A DNA stretch of 22,055 bases from JAZRUF01 sp045636205. GTDB taxonomy: Bacteria > Bacillota > Clostridia > Oscillospirales > JAAYXM01. The stretch covers positions 1 to 22,055 of the forward strand of contig JAZTXE010000085.1 of NCBI GenBank assembly GCA_045636205.1, in the 5' to 3' direction. The notes under the pieces were generated by a model. The model had not been told where the DNA came from, made no database searches, and was given only the letters and a program-made list of their open reading frames with translations. The position numbers and the translations under genes are program-made. Every line of letters begins with the position of its first letter. Within the stretch, counting starts at the first letter, position 1. Of this stretch, positions 1 through 7,166 are shown piece after piece.

Positions 1-790
1 TGGAGGTAACACCGCCGGACAGGATAGCGGTCATAACCTCAACAATCAGGCCTAAGCCGTAGCCCTTGTGAGAGCCGGTTGCTTCGGTGGATCCGCCGAT
101 AGGCAGAATGCCGCCGCCTGCTTTGTTGATAATGTTCTGGATAACTTCGCCTGCGTTGTTGGTGTCACGTCCTTCAGCGTCAACAACCCAACCCATGGGC
201 AGGGGCTGACCCTTTTTGTTGTAAACCTCAAGCTTGCCACGCGGAACAACCGTAGTAGCTACGTCGTAAAGGAACGGAACCGGATCAGCCGGCATGGAGA
301 ATGCGATCGGGTTGGTACCCAGCATAGCGTTCTTGCCGTTGGTTGGGATCATGATAGCTTCGGTGTTAGTAAAGCACATACCAATCATATCAGCCTCAGC
401 TGCCATTCTGGTGTAGTAGCCTGCGATGCCGTAGTGGTTGGAATGATTTACTACAACCGCGCCAAAGCCGTACTTCTTAGCCTTTTCAATAGCCATGTTC
501 ATAGCCATTTTAGAAACAACCTGTCCCATAGCCATCTTAGCGTCGATAACTGCGGAGAGGGGAGTTTCGTGAATGATTTCCGGCTCAGCCTTCGGGCAGA
601 TAAGACCTTCCTCGATGCCGTTGTGATAACGAATCAGGCGCTGAATACCGTGTGACTCAATGCCGTAAAGGTCAGCCATGAGCAGAACATCGGTGATGTC
701 CTCAGCCTGAGTCTGAGTAAAGCCGTAGCCCTTAAACAGGTCTGTGCAGAATTTGCGTGTTGCGCTCTCAGGTAATTTATAATATGCCAT
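1..790 (-). CDS. Malate/L-lactate dehydrogenase family (Ldh2-type) NAD(P)-dependent oxidoreductase, C-terminus cut by window edge
   Basis: The reverse strand translates from ATG at 790 without a stop to the window edge (263 codons). The protein begins MAYYKLPESATRKFC. Family hallmarks are visible: the catalytic-His segment ESHGIQRL near residue 45, the NHSNHYGIAGYY block near residue 115, LGTNPIAFSMP near residue 155, and GSHKGYGL near the cut end. This family (malate, sulfolactate, ureidoglycolate and 2,3-diketogulonate dehydrogenases) interconverts 2-hydroxy acids and 2-oxo acids with NAD(P) in the cytoplasm; the substrate cannot be told from sequence alone. Full-length members are about 330-360 residues, so roughly 80 are missing. 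A Shine-Dalgarno AGAAAGGAG lies 11 nt upstream of the ATG. The gene runs opposite to rpsO and has its own promoter with an operator-like palindrome. Confidence 0.9.
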   Translation of the reverse strand, partial: MAYYKLPESATRKFCTDLFKGYGFTQTQAEDITDVLLMADLYGIESHGIQRLIRYHNGIEEGLICPKAEPEIIHETPLSAVIDAKMAMGQVVSKMAMNMAIEKAKKYGFGAVVVNHSNHYGIAGYYTRMAAEADMIGMCFTNTEAIMIPTNGKNAMLGTNPIAFSMPADPVPFLYDVATTVVPRGKLEVYNKKGQPLPMGWVVDAEGRDTNNAGEVIQNIINKAGGGILPIGGSTEATGSHKGYGLGLIVEVMTAILSGGVTS

Positions 791-823
791 AATTTTGTCG
801 ACTCCTTTCTAAAATCAACAATG

Positions 824-852
824 ATGATACCACTTTTTGATAAAAGTGTCAA
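824..852 (-). promoter_or_regulatory. Sigma-A promoter of the dehydrogenase gene with palindromic operator in the spacer
   Basis: On the reverse strand TTGACA (852-847) and TATCAT (829-824) are separated by 17 bp. The spacer holds an inverted repeat, CACTTTT at 831-837 and AAAAGTG at 842-848 around TGAT. Its position between -35 and -10 suits a repressor site. The repressor is unknown. Confidence 0.7.
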
Positions 853-892
853 TCATTTTACATTATAAAGTAAAATAAAAAAAGAAAAACTA

Positions 893-921
893 TTTACAAC
901 TTAAAAAAAATATGATAGAAT
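893..921 (+). promoter_or_regulatory. Sigma-A promoter for rpsO-pnp
   Basis: TTTACA at 893-898 and TAGAAT at 916-921 are spaced by 17 bp in an A-rich stretch. The predicted start near 928 leaves a leader of about 118 nt before rpsO. A second TATAAT occurs at 962-967 but has no good -35 element. Confidence 0.65.
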
Positions 922-927
922 ATTGAA

Positions 928-1045
928 GCTTAGTGCAAAGCCCTCGATCTCAGTTTTGGGATATAATCTGCGTTTTACCGTAGGTATTTCACCCACCCTT
1001 TACCGCGATCGGCGGGTAAATCTATAAAGAAAGGTGAATGTAATC
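928..1045 (+). promoter_or_regulatory. rpsO leader with competing hairpins, possible S15 autoregulatory element
   Basis: The untranslated leader contains TTTACCGC (999-1006) pairing with GCGGGTAAA (1012-1020, one bulged G) around the loop GATCG. An earlier copy of TTTACCG (974-980) could pair with the same 3' strand, giving two exclusive folds. The Shine-Dalgarno AGAAAGG (1028-1034) follows directly. S15 is known to repress its own mRNA in several bacteria through unrelated leader structures; assigning that role here is inference. Confidence 0.4.
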
Positions 1046-1312
1046 ATGATTCGTAAGGAACAGAAAACTGCGGTCATCGAAAACAATCGTACCCATGCAA
1101 CCGATACCGGTTCACCGGAAGTACAGATTGCTATCCTGACCGAGCGGATTTCTCAGCTGACCGAGCATCTGAAGGTCCACCACAAGGATAACCATTCCCG
1201 CCGTGGTCTGCTTAAGATGGTTGGTAAGCGCCGCAGCCTGCTCAACTACCTTGCAAAGAAAGATATTGAGCGCTATCGTGCAATCGTTGCAAAGCTTGGC
1301 TTGAGAAAGTAA
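1046..1312 (+). CDS. rpsO: 30S ribosomal protein S15
   Basis: The 88-residue product starts MIRKEQKTAVIENNRTH and contains the S15 signature segments TGSPEVQIAILTERI, the HKDNHSRRGLL block and KRRSLLNYL, ending KLGLRK. The length matches the family (88-89). S15 binds the central domain of 16S rRNA early in assembly of the 30S platform. ATG 1046 is chosen because AGAAAGG sits 11 nt upstream; an in-frame GTG at 1034 overlaps that ribosome binding site and would add four non-family residues. The gene is the first of an rpsO-pnp unit, an arrangement widely conserved in bacteria. Confidence 0.97.
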   Translation: MIRKEQKTAVIENNRTHATDTGSPEVQIAILTERISQLTEHLKVHHKDNHSRRGLLKMVGKRRSLLNYLAKKDIERYRAIVAKLGLRK

Positions 1313-1322
1313 GTGGAAAAGT

Positions 1323-1472
1323 AAGGGTAAGGGTACGGTAAATGCCGTTTCCTTGCCCTTCCCTTGTCTGAGGGGATAGACATGCGCGGTCATGTTTAGC
1401 AGTTGAACCTGCTCCCGATGTGATGATCGGAGGCAATTTCAAATGCTAAACCCGCGTCTCCTTTTAGACAAG
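1323..1472 (+). promoter_or_regulatory. Long stem-loop leader of pnp, candidate RNase III/PNPase autoregulation site
   Basis: Two folds fill the rpsO-pnp gap. The first hairpin pairs AAGGG 1323-1327 with 1361-1365, AAGGG 1329-1333 with 1356-1360, and CGG 1336-1338 with 1345-1347. The second, about 110 nt, pairs CTTGTCT 1363-1369 with AGACAAG 1466-1472, CGCGG 1385-1389 with CCGCG 1452-1456, GTTTAGCA 1394-1401 with TGCTAAAC 1444-1451, and TTGAA 1403-1407 with TTCAA 1438-1442. Neither is followed by a U-run, so they are not simple terminators. In Escherichia coli a leader stem-loop in the same place is cut by RNase III and mediates PNPase autocontrol. Equivalence here is inference. Confidence 0.6.
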
Positions 1473-1504
1473 AAAAGAAAGTATAAAGAAGGAGATGTTT
1501 AAAA

Positions 1505-3634
1505 ATGAAAAAGATGGAATTTAGCAACTACCATGTTTATGAAACCGAGCTTGCAGGCCGTCCGCTTATCGTTGAAACCGGTAAGGTCGCAGGTCTTGCA
1601 AACGGTTCATGCCTCGTGCGTTACGGTGAGACTGTAGTTCTCGTAACTGCTACCGCTTCTGCGAAACCCCGCGCAGGAATTGATTTCTTCCCGCTCTCGG
1701 TTGACTTTGAAGAGCGTCTGTACTCCGTAGGTCGCATCCCAGGCAGCTTCATGCGTCGTGAGGGTCGTCCGTCCGAGCGTGCAATCTTGTCCTCACGTTT
1801 GATTGACCGCCCGATTCGTCCGCTCTTCCCACATGACATGCGCAACGATGTTGCCATCGCTTGCACCGTGCTGAGCGTAGATAAGGACAATGCCCCCGAA
1901 ATCGTAGCTATGATAGGCACATCCGTGGCTATCTCAATTTCCGATATTCCGTGGAACGGACCGATTGCCGGTGTAAGCGTAGGATATGTTGACGGTCAGT
2001 TCGTCATTAACCCGACCTCTGCCGAGCGTGAGAAGAGCACCATGAACCTCACTGTTGCAGGTTCTGCTGAGAAGGTTGTAATGATTGAAGCCGGCGCTGA
2101 CCAGATTCCGGAAGACACAATGTTTGACGCTATCATGACCGCTCATGACGAAATCAAGAAGATTGTTTCTTTCATTGACGGTATAAAGGCTGAAATTGGG
2201 AAAGCAAAGTTTGATTACGAGAAAGCTCCGTTTGATGATGAACTCTTTGCCGCTGTTAAAGAGTACTCTATCGATAAGGTTCGCTACTGCATGGATACTG
2301 ATGACAAACTCATCCGTGACGAGCGCCTTAAAGAGCTCAGCGCAGAGCTTATTGAAAAATTCAGCGAGCAGTTCCCAGAGTGCGAGACTTACCTCGGCGA
2401 GTGCCTCTATAAGATTCAGAAGATAGTTGTCCGCGAGTGGCTGCTTCAGGGCAAGCGCGTTGACGGTCGTGCGATGGACGAGGTTCGTCCGCTTGCTGCA
2501 GAGGTTGGTATCCTGCCGCGCACCCACGGTACCGGTCTCTTTACCCGCGGCCAGACCCAGGTTCTGACGGTTGCAACCCTCGGTACTATTGCTGACCAGC
2601 AGAAGCTTGATACTATCTACGAAGAAGAGTTCAAGCGTTACATGCATCACTATAACTTCCCGTCCTATTCAGTAGGCGAGGCTCGCCCGAGCCGCGGACC
2701 GGGACGCCGTGAAATCGGTCACGGTGCGCTTGCTGAGCGTGCTCTCGAGCCGGTTATCCCGTCTGAGGACGAGTTCCCGTATTGCATCCGCCTCGTAAGT
2801 GAGGTGTTAAGCTCAAATGGTTCAACTTCTCAGGGCTCTATTTGCGGCTCCACACTCGCACTTATGGATGCAGGCGTTCCGATTAAAGCACCGGTTGCCG
2901 GTATCTCCAGCGGTCTTGTAACCGATGGTGACAAGTGGCTTACCTTTACTGATATTCAGGGCGTAGAGGACTTCTACGGCGATATGGACTTTAAGGTTGC
3001 GGGTACAAAAGCGGGTATCACCGCTATCCAGATGGACCTTAAAATTGACGGTCTTACCCCGGAAATCATCCGCAGTGCACTTACCATCACCCGCGATGCA
3101 CGTTATAAGATTCTCGATGAAATTATGCTCCCGTGCATTTCCACACCGCGCACCGAGCTTTCAAAGTACGCTCCCAAAATGCTGTGCATGAGCATTGATC
3201 CGGAGAAAATCCGCGATGTTATCGGAAAGGGCGGCAGCGTAATCCAGAAGATTGTTGCTGACACCGGCGCTAAGGTTGATATTGAGGATGACGGCAGCGT
3301 TTACATTTCTGGAATTGAGCAGAGCGCTTGCGAGAACGCGAAGAAGATGATTGAGGCTATAGTCCTTGATCCGGAGGTCGGCGCACTTTATTACGGTAAG
3401 GTAGTCCGCATCCTGCAATTCGGCGCATTTGTTGAGCTTGCTCCGGGTAAGGATGGAATGGTCCACATTTCAAAGCTTGAAAATCGCAGAGTTGAAAAGG
3501 TTGAGGATGTACTCAACATCGGCGATATGACCTGGGTAAAGGTAACCGAAATCGACGATAAGGGCCGCATCAACCTCTCACGTAAGGATGCATATGCTGA
3601 GCTTGAAAAGCACGGCGAGATTTTGGAAAACTAA
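1505..3634 (+). CDS. pnp: Polyribonucleotide nucleotidyltransferase (PNPase)
   Basis: The 709-residue protein has the complete PNPase layout: a first RNase PH-like domain (SCLVRYGETVVLVTATAS near 35, FFPLSVDFEERLYSVGRIPGS near 60-80), an alpha-helical linker, a second catalytic RNase PH domain (REWLLQGKRVDGR near 315, the TRGQTQVLTVATLGT segment, VSEVLSSNGSTSQGSICGS near 430), a KH domain with IRDVIGKGGSVIQKI near 565, and an S1 domain (GKVVRILQFGAFVELAPGKDGMVHIS near 630) near the C-terminus. It degrades RNA 3' to 5' using phosphate, and can polymerise nucleoside diphosphates. The Shine-Dalgarno GGAG at 1491-1494 is 10 nt before the ATG. It is probably co-transcribed with rpsO and subject to control by the leader hairpin; a terminator follows. 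Confidence 0.98.
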   Translation: MKKMEFSNYHVYETELAGRPLIVETGKVAGLANGSCLVRYGETVVLVTATASAKPRAGIDFFPLSVDFEERLYSVGRIPGSFMRREGRPSERAILSSRLIDRPIRPLFPHDMRNDVAIACTVLSVDKDNAPEIVAMIGTSVAISISDIPWNGPIAGVSVGYVDGQFVINPTSAEREKSTMNLTVAGSAEKVVMIEAGADQIPEDTMFDAIMTAHDEIKKIVSFIDGIKAEIGKAKFDYEKAPFDDELFAAVKEYSIDKVRYCMDTDDKLIRDERLKELSAELIEKFSEQFPECETYLGECLYKIQKIVVREWLLQGKRVDGRAMDEVRPLAAEVGILPRTHGTGLFTRGQTQVLTVATLGTIADQQKLDTIYEEEFKRYMHHYNFPSYSVGEARPSRGPGRREIGHGALAERALEPVIPSEDEFPYCIRLVSEVLSSNGSTSQGSICGSTLALMDAGVPIKAPVAGISSGLVTDGDKWLTFTDIQGVEDFYGDMDFKVAGTKAGITAIQMDLKIDGLTPEIIRSALTITRDARYKILDEIMLPCISTPRTELSKYAPKMLCMSIDPEKIRDVIGKGGSVIQKIVADTGAKVDIEDDGSVYISGIEQSACENAKKMIEAIVLDPEVGALYYGKVVRILQFGAFVELAPGKDGMVHISKLENRRVEKVEDVLNIGDMTWVKVTEIDDKGRINLSRKDAYAELEKHGEILEN

Positions 3635-3646
3635 AAATAATATGTA

Positions 3647-3683
3647 AGGGGGCAGACCTTCAAAGGCTCTGCCCCTAATTTTA
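3647..3683 (+). terminator. Intrinsic terminator after pnp
   Basis: GGGGCAGA (within 3648-3656) pairs with TCTGCCCC (3668-3675) around a small CCT/AGG inner stem, followed by TAATTTTATATA. The interrupted U-tract suggests partial read-through into the M16 gene. Confidence 0.75.
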
Positions 3684-3706
3684 TATATAAGAAGTGGCGT
3701 GATACA

Positions 3707-4972
3707 ATGGCAGAACAAAAAATAAAATCTGAAATACTGGGAAACGGTGTCAGAATGGTATATGAAAAGCTTTCGCATGTCCGCACGGTTGCGATAGGTA
3801 TCTGGGTGCAATCCGGCGCGCGGCACGAACCCGAAGAGCTTTGCGGCATATCCCATTTCATAGAGCACATGGTATTTAAAGGTACCGATGAGCGCACGGC
3901 TCGTGATATAGCCGAGCAGATGGACGGCATAGGCGGTCAGATAAACGCGTTTACATCAAATGAATGCACTTGCTTTTATGCGCGTTCACTCGATACGCAT
4001 TTTGACCTTGCTGCAGATGTCCTCTGCGATATATTCTTTAATTCGAAGTTTGCCGACTCCGATATAAAAAGCGAACGCAATGTAATATATGAAGAAATAG
4101 GTATGTACGAGGACTCGCCGGAGGATTTGGCGGTTGATCGTTTAAACGAGGCGGTTTTCCGTGGCTCATCCTTGGGCCGCCCGATTCTGGGCACGAAAAA
4201 GACACTACGTACATTCAATAGCCAGATACTCAGAAACTATAGGGATACGCATTATACCTCAGATGGCATAATAGTTTCTGTTGCGGGAAACTATTCCGAG
4301 GATCAACTCAATGCGCTCAAAGAGCGATTTTCAAAACTTGAGCGCAACGAGAGAATATATACGCCCGAGGCAAAGTATAACCGCGCGGTAACTCTCAGGA
4401 GAAAGCCTATAGAGCAAAACCACCTGTGCATAGCATATCCGATGCCCGGTTACAGTAGCGATGACCGCTTTGCAATACAGCTTCTCAGCTCAATTTTGGG
4501 CGGCGGCATGTCCTCAAGGCTCTTTCAATGCGTGCGTGAGGAAGCCGGACTCTGCTATTCCATTGCGGCATTTACCGGAACTACCGCAGAGCAAGGACTT
4601 TTCTGCATAAATACCGCACTCAGCCGTGAAACCGAAGCCGAAGCTATAAACCTTATCATGGAGGAAATTAACTCAATTTGCCAAGCAGGAGTTGAGGACG
4701 TTGAGCTTTTCAGAGCGCGTGAACAGCTTAAGGCGAATATCATGATGGGTATGGAGAATACTAATGCCAGAATGAATAATCTTGCGCAAAATATGCTGCG
4801 CTATAACCGGATAATCACCCCGGATGAAACCATGCAGCGGATAGACGCGGTGACAAAAGAGGATATTCTTAATTGCGCACGAAATGTTTTGGACAGCAAA
4901 AAAATGTCATTTTCAGGTGTGGGCGAGCTTAAAAGTGCGGACTGGTACAAGCGCAGATTTAACCTTTTATAG
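3707..4972 (+). CDS. M16 family zinc peptidase (processing-peptidase-like, YmxG/MlpA type)
   Basis: The 421-residue protein has the inverted zinc motif HFIEH at residues 50-54 (H50, E53 catalytic, H54) and the third ligand E130 in NVIYEEIGMYED, 76 residues downstream as expected for M16. The GGQINAFTSNECTCFYAR segment (76-93) is also typical. The C-terminal half carries the second, inactive fold with SSILGGGMSSRLFQCVREEAGLCYS, the substrate-clamp region. No signal peptide is present, so it acts in the cytoplasm. Bacillus subtilis has a homologue (mlpA/ymxG) downstream of pnp, so the order is conserved. The ribosome binding site is weak (AGAAGTGG upstream of ATG 3707). No promoter is evident, so expression probably depends on read-through from pnp. 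The physiological substrate is unknown. Confidence 0.92.
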   Translation: MAEQKIKSEILGNGVRMVYEKLSHVRTVAIGIWVQSGARHEPEELCGISHFIEHMVFKGTDERTARDIAEQMDGIGGQINAFTSNECTCFYARSLDTHFDLAADVLCDIFFNSKFADSDIKSERNVIYEEIGMYEDSPEDLAVDRLNEAVFRGSSLGRPILGTKKTLRTFNSQILRNYRDTHYTSDGIIVSVAGNYSEDQLNALKERFSKLERNERIYTPEAKYNRAVTLRRKPIEQNHLCIAYPMPGYSSDDRFAIQLLSSILGGGMSSRLFQCVREEAGLCYSIAAFTGTTAEQGLFCINTALSRETEAEAINLIMEEINSICQAGVEDVELFRAREQLKANIMMGMENTNARMNNLAQNMLRYNRIITPDETMQRIDAVTKEDILNCARNVLDSKKMSFSGVGELKSADWYKRRFNLL

Positions 4973-5030
4973 GAAATGTGCATAAAAGGAAAAAGATTGT
5001 CAGGAATTTGTCAAAAAAAGTGATTGCTAA

Positions 5031-5059
5031 TTGACGTAAAATAGAATAAAATATATATT
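5031..5059 (+). promoter_or_regulatory. Sigma-A promoter of pckG
   Basis: TTGACG at 5031-5036 and TATATT at 5054-5059 are spaced by 17 bp. AAAGGAG follows at 5071-5077, close to ATG 5088. The sequence AAAAAAAGTG just upstream resembles one half of the palindrome in the dehydrogenase promoter, which may be coincidence. Confidence 0.7.
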
Positions 5060-5087
5060 GGCAAAATAATGAAAGGAGCAAAGTGAA

Positions 5088-6863
5088 ATGAGTTTAACGA
5101 CGAATAAACACGTAAACCAATGGGTAGAAGAGATGATCGCACTCACAAAGCCTGAGAAGGTAGAGTGGATAGACGGAAGCGAGGCACAGCTTGACGCACT
5201 GAGAGCGCAGGCAGAAGCAAGCGGAGAGATCATCAAATTAAATGAAGAGAAGCTTCCGGGCTGCTACCTGCACAGAACCGCAGTAAATGACGTAGCACGC
5301 GTAGAGGGAAGAACCTTCATCTGCGCACCGACAAAGGAAGAAGCAGGCCCGACCAATAACTGGATGGACCCGGCAGAAGCATATGAGAAGCTTGGCAAGC
5401 TCTATGACGGAGCAATGGCAGGCAGAACCATGTACGTAATCCCGTTTAGCATGGGCGTACCGGGCTCACCGTTTGCAAAGGCAGGCATCGAGCTTACCGA
5501 CTCAATCTACGTAGTACTCAACATGGCAATCATGACGCGCGTAGGCAAGAAGGTGCTGGACGTTTTGGGCGACAGTGAAGACTTCGTACACGGTCTGCAC
5601 GCAAAGGCAGAGCTCAATGAGGAAGAGAGATATATTGTACAGTTCCCGCAGGATAACACAATCTGGTCAATCAACTCCGGTTACGGCGGAAACGTACTTC
5701 TTGGTAAGAAGTGCTTTGCACTGAGAATCGCATCCTACCAGGGCAAGAAGGAAGGGTGGATGGCAGAGCATATGCTCATCCTCGGCATCACCAAGCCCAA
5801 CGGCGAGAAGAGATATGTAGCAGCAGCATTCCCGTCAGCATGCGGCAAGACCAACCTTGCAATGCTCATCCCGCCTGAGGGATATAAGAAGGCAGGCTAC
5901 AAGGTAGAGTGCATAGGCGACGACATCGCATGGATAAGAATTGGTCCGGATGGCGGACTGTGGGCAATCAACCCGGAAGCAGGCTTCTTCGGCGTAGCAC
6001 CGGGCACGAACATGAAGTCCAACCCGAACGCACTTATGACCTGCCAGAAGAACACAATCTTTACAAACGTAGTGCATAACCTTGCAGATAACACCGTATG
6101 GTGGGAAGGCCTTGACAAGAACCCGCCTGAGAACGCAGTAGACTGGATAGGCGAGGAGTGGAACGGCAAGACCTCTGATAAGAAGGGCGCGCATCCGAAC
6201 AGCCGCTTCACCGCACCGGCAAGCCAGTGCCCGTGCATCTCACCTGAGTTTGAGAATCCGCAGGGCGTACCGCTTTCAGCAATCATCTTCGGTGGCCGCC
6301 GTGCAAAGACCGCTCCGCTGGTATATCAGTCCTTTGATTGGAACCACGGCGTATTCGTAGGCAGCGCAATGGCAAGTGAGACTACCGCAGCAGCAAGCGG
6401 CGCAGTAGGCGTAGTCCGTCGTGACCCGATGGCAATGCTGCCGTTCTGCGGCTACAACATGGCAGATTACTTCGGACATTGGATCGAAATGGGCAAGAAA
6501 GTAACCAAGCAGCCGAAGATATTCCACACCAACTGGTTCCGCACAAGCAGCGAAGGCAAGTTCCTGTGGCCGGGCTTTGGCGATAACATGAGAGTGCTTG
6601 ACTGGATAATCAAGCGTTGCGAGGACGAGGTCGGAGCAAACGAGACCGCAATCGGCTATGTACCGAAGGCGGAGGACATCAACCGCGAGGGCATTGAAAA
6701 CGAAGTAACAATGGAAATCCTTGAGGATATCCTGAGTGTAGACAATGACCTTTGGATGGAAGATGCAAAGGGCCTTGAAGAGTTCTATGCAAAGTTTGGT
6801 GACAGAATGCCGGCAGAAATGACCGCACAGCTCAACGCACTTAAGGAAAGACTTTCCAAGTAA
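5088..6863 (+). CDS. pckG: Phosphoenolpyruvate carboxykinase (GTP)
   Basis: The 591-residue protein matches the GTP-dependent PEPCK family in length (about 600) and motifs: the P-loop kinase-1a SACGKTN at residues 250-256 (K254), upstream GYGGNVLLGKKCFALRIAS, ECIGDDIAWIRIGPDGGLWAINPEAGFFGVAPGT for metal and nucleotide binding, and FGGRRAKTAPLVYQSFDWNHGVFVGSAM. It interconverts oxaloacetate plus GTP with PEP, CO2 and GDP in the cytoplasm, serving gluconeogenesis or, in anaerobes, CO2 fixation toward succinate or propionate. The gene has its own promoter and terminator, so it is monocistronic. Codon use is extreme: Ala is mostly GCA and Val mostly GTA, unlike pnp and the following regulator. 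Confidence 0.98.
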   Translation: MSLTTNKHVNQWVEEMIALTKPEKVEWIDGSEAQLDALRAQAEASGEIIKLNEEKLPGCYLHRTAVNDVARVEGRTFICAPTKEEAGPTNNWMDPAEAYEKLGKLYDGAMAGRTMYVIPFSMGVPGSPFAKAGIELTDSIYVVLNMAIMTRVGKKVLDVLGDSEDFVHGLHAKAELNEEERYIVQFPQDNTIWSINSGYGGNVLLGKKCFALRIASYQGKKEGWMAEHMLILGITKPNGEKRYVAAAFPSACGKTNLAMLIPPEGYKKAGYKVECIGDDIAWIRIGPDGGLWAINPEAGFFGVAPGTNMKSNPNALMTCQKNTIFTNVVHNLADNTVWWEGLDKNPPENAVDWIGEEWNGKTSDKKGAHPNSRFTAPASQCPCISPEFENPQGVPLSAIIFGGRRAKTAPLVYQSFDWNHGVFVGSAMASETTAAASGAVGVVRRDPMAMLPFCGYNMADYFGHWIEMGKKVTKQPKIFHTNWFRTSSEGKFLWPGFGDNMRVLDWIIKRCEDEVGANETAIGYVPKAEDINREGIENEVTMEILEDILSVDNDLWMEDAKGLEEFYAKFGDRMPAEMTAQLNALKERLSK

Positions 6864-6881
6864 GTTAAAACTTGAATAATT

Positions 6882-6921
6882 AATCATCGCCACTTGTTTT
6901 AATAAGCGGCGATGATTTTTT
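6882..6921 (+). terminator. Intrinsic terminator after pckG
   Basis: AATCATCGCC (6882-6891) pairs with GGCGATGATT (6908-6917) and runs into six T residues. Confidence 0.9.
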
Positions 6922-6974
6922 GCGCTCATTTTGGTGAGTGTAATAAAAAAATTATAATGTTCACACAATTTCCA

Positions 6975-7003
6975 TTGCTTTTTCGACAAAAGTTTGGTAT
7001 TAT
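6975..7003 (+). promoter_or_regulatory. Promoter of the CdaR/PucR-type regulator
   Basis: TTGCTT (6975-6980) and TATTAT (6998-7003) are spaced by 17 bp. The predicted leader is about 155 nt. Confidence 0.55.
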
Positions 7004-7078
7004 ATACTCATATATATTTAAAATGCATTCGTTTGCCAAAAACAAAAAGTGCGAGGATACTTTGTTTGGTTAAAGCGG

Positions 7079-7116
7079 CTCTTGTCCTATGGTGTTTCTG
7101 CTGTGCAGGACGAGGG
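7079..7116 (+). other. Hairpin in the regulator leader
   Basis: CTTGTCCT (7081-7088) pairs with AGGACGAG (7107-7114), extended by two further pairs (C7079-G7116, T7080-G7115), around an 18-nt loop. No riboswitch class is recognised. The rest of the 303-base gap between pckG and the regulator holds only the terminator, the promoter and A/T-rich spacer. Confidence 0.4.
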
Positions 7117-7166
7117 TGCATTTAAAAATGAAAGGCCGGGGCACAGCGGCGGAATGGAGATTTAAA

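Noticed and set aside
68..655. 195-codon forward reading frame
   Set aside because: It lies antisense to the dehydrogenase gene, which shows clear family motifs on the other strand. No ribosome binding site or recognisable protein.
962..967. Second rpsO promoter at TATAAT
   Set aside because: No acceptable -35 element at 16-18 bp. The 893-921 promoter is better.
1934..2650. 238-codon reverse reading frame
   Set aside because: It is antisense to pnp in a codon-biased region. The product has no domain pattern and no plausible start signals.
6276..6989. 237-codon reverse reading frame over the end of pckG
   Set aside because: It is a shadow of pckG coding bias and runs through the pckG terminator. 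The translation looks non-native.
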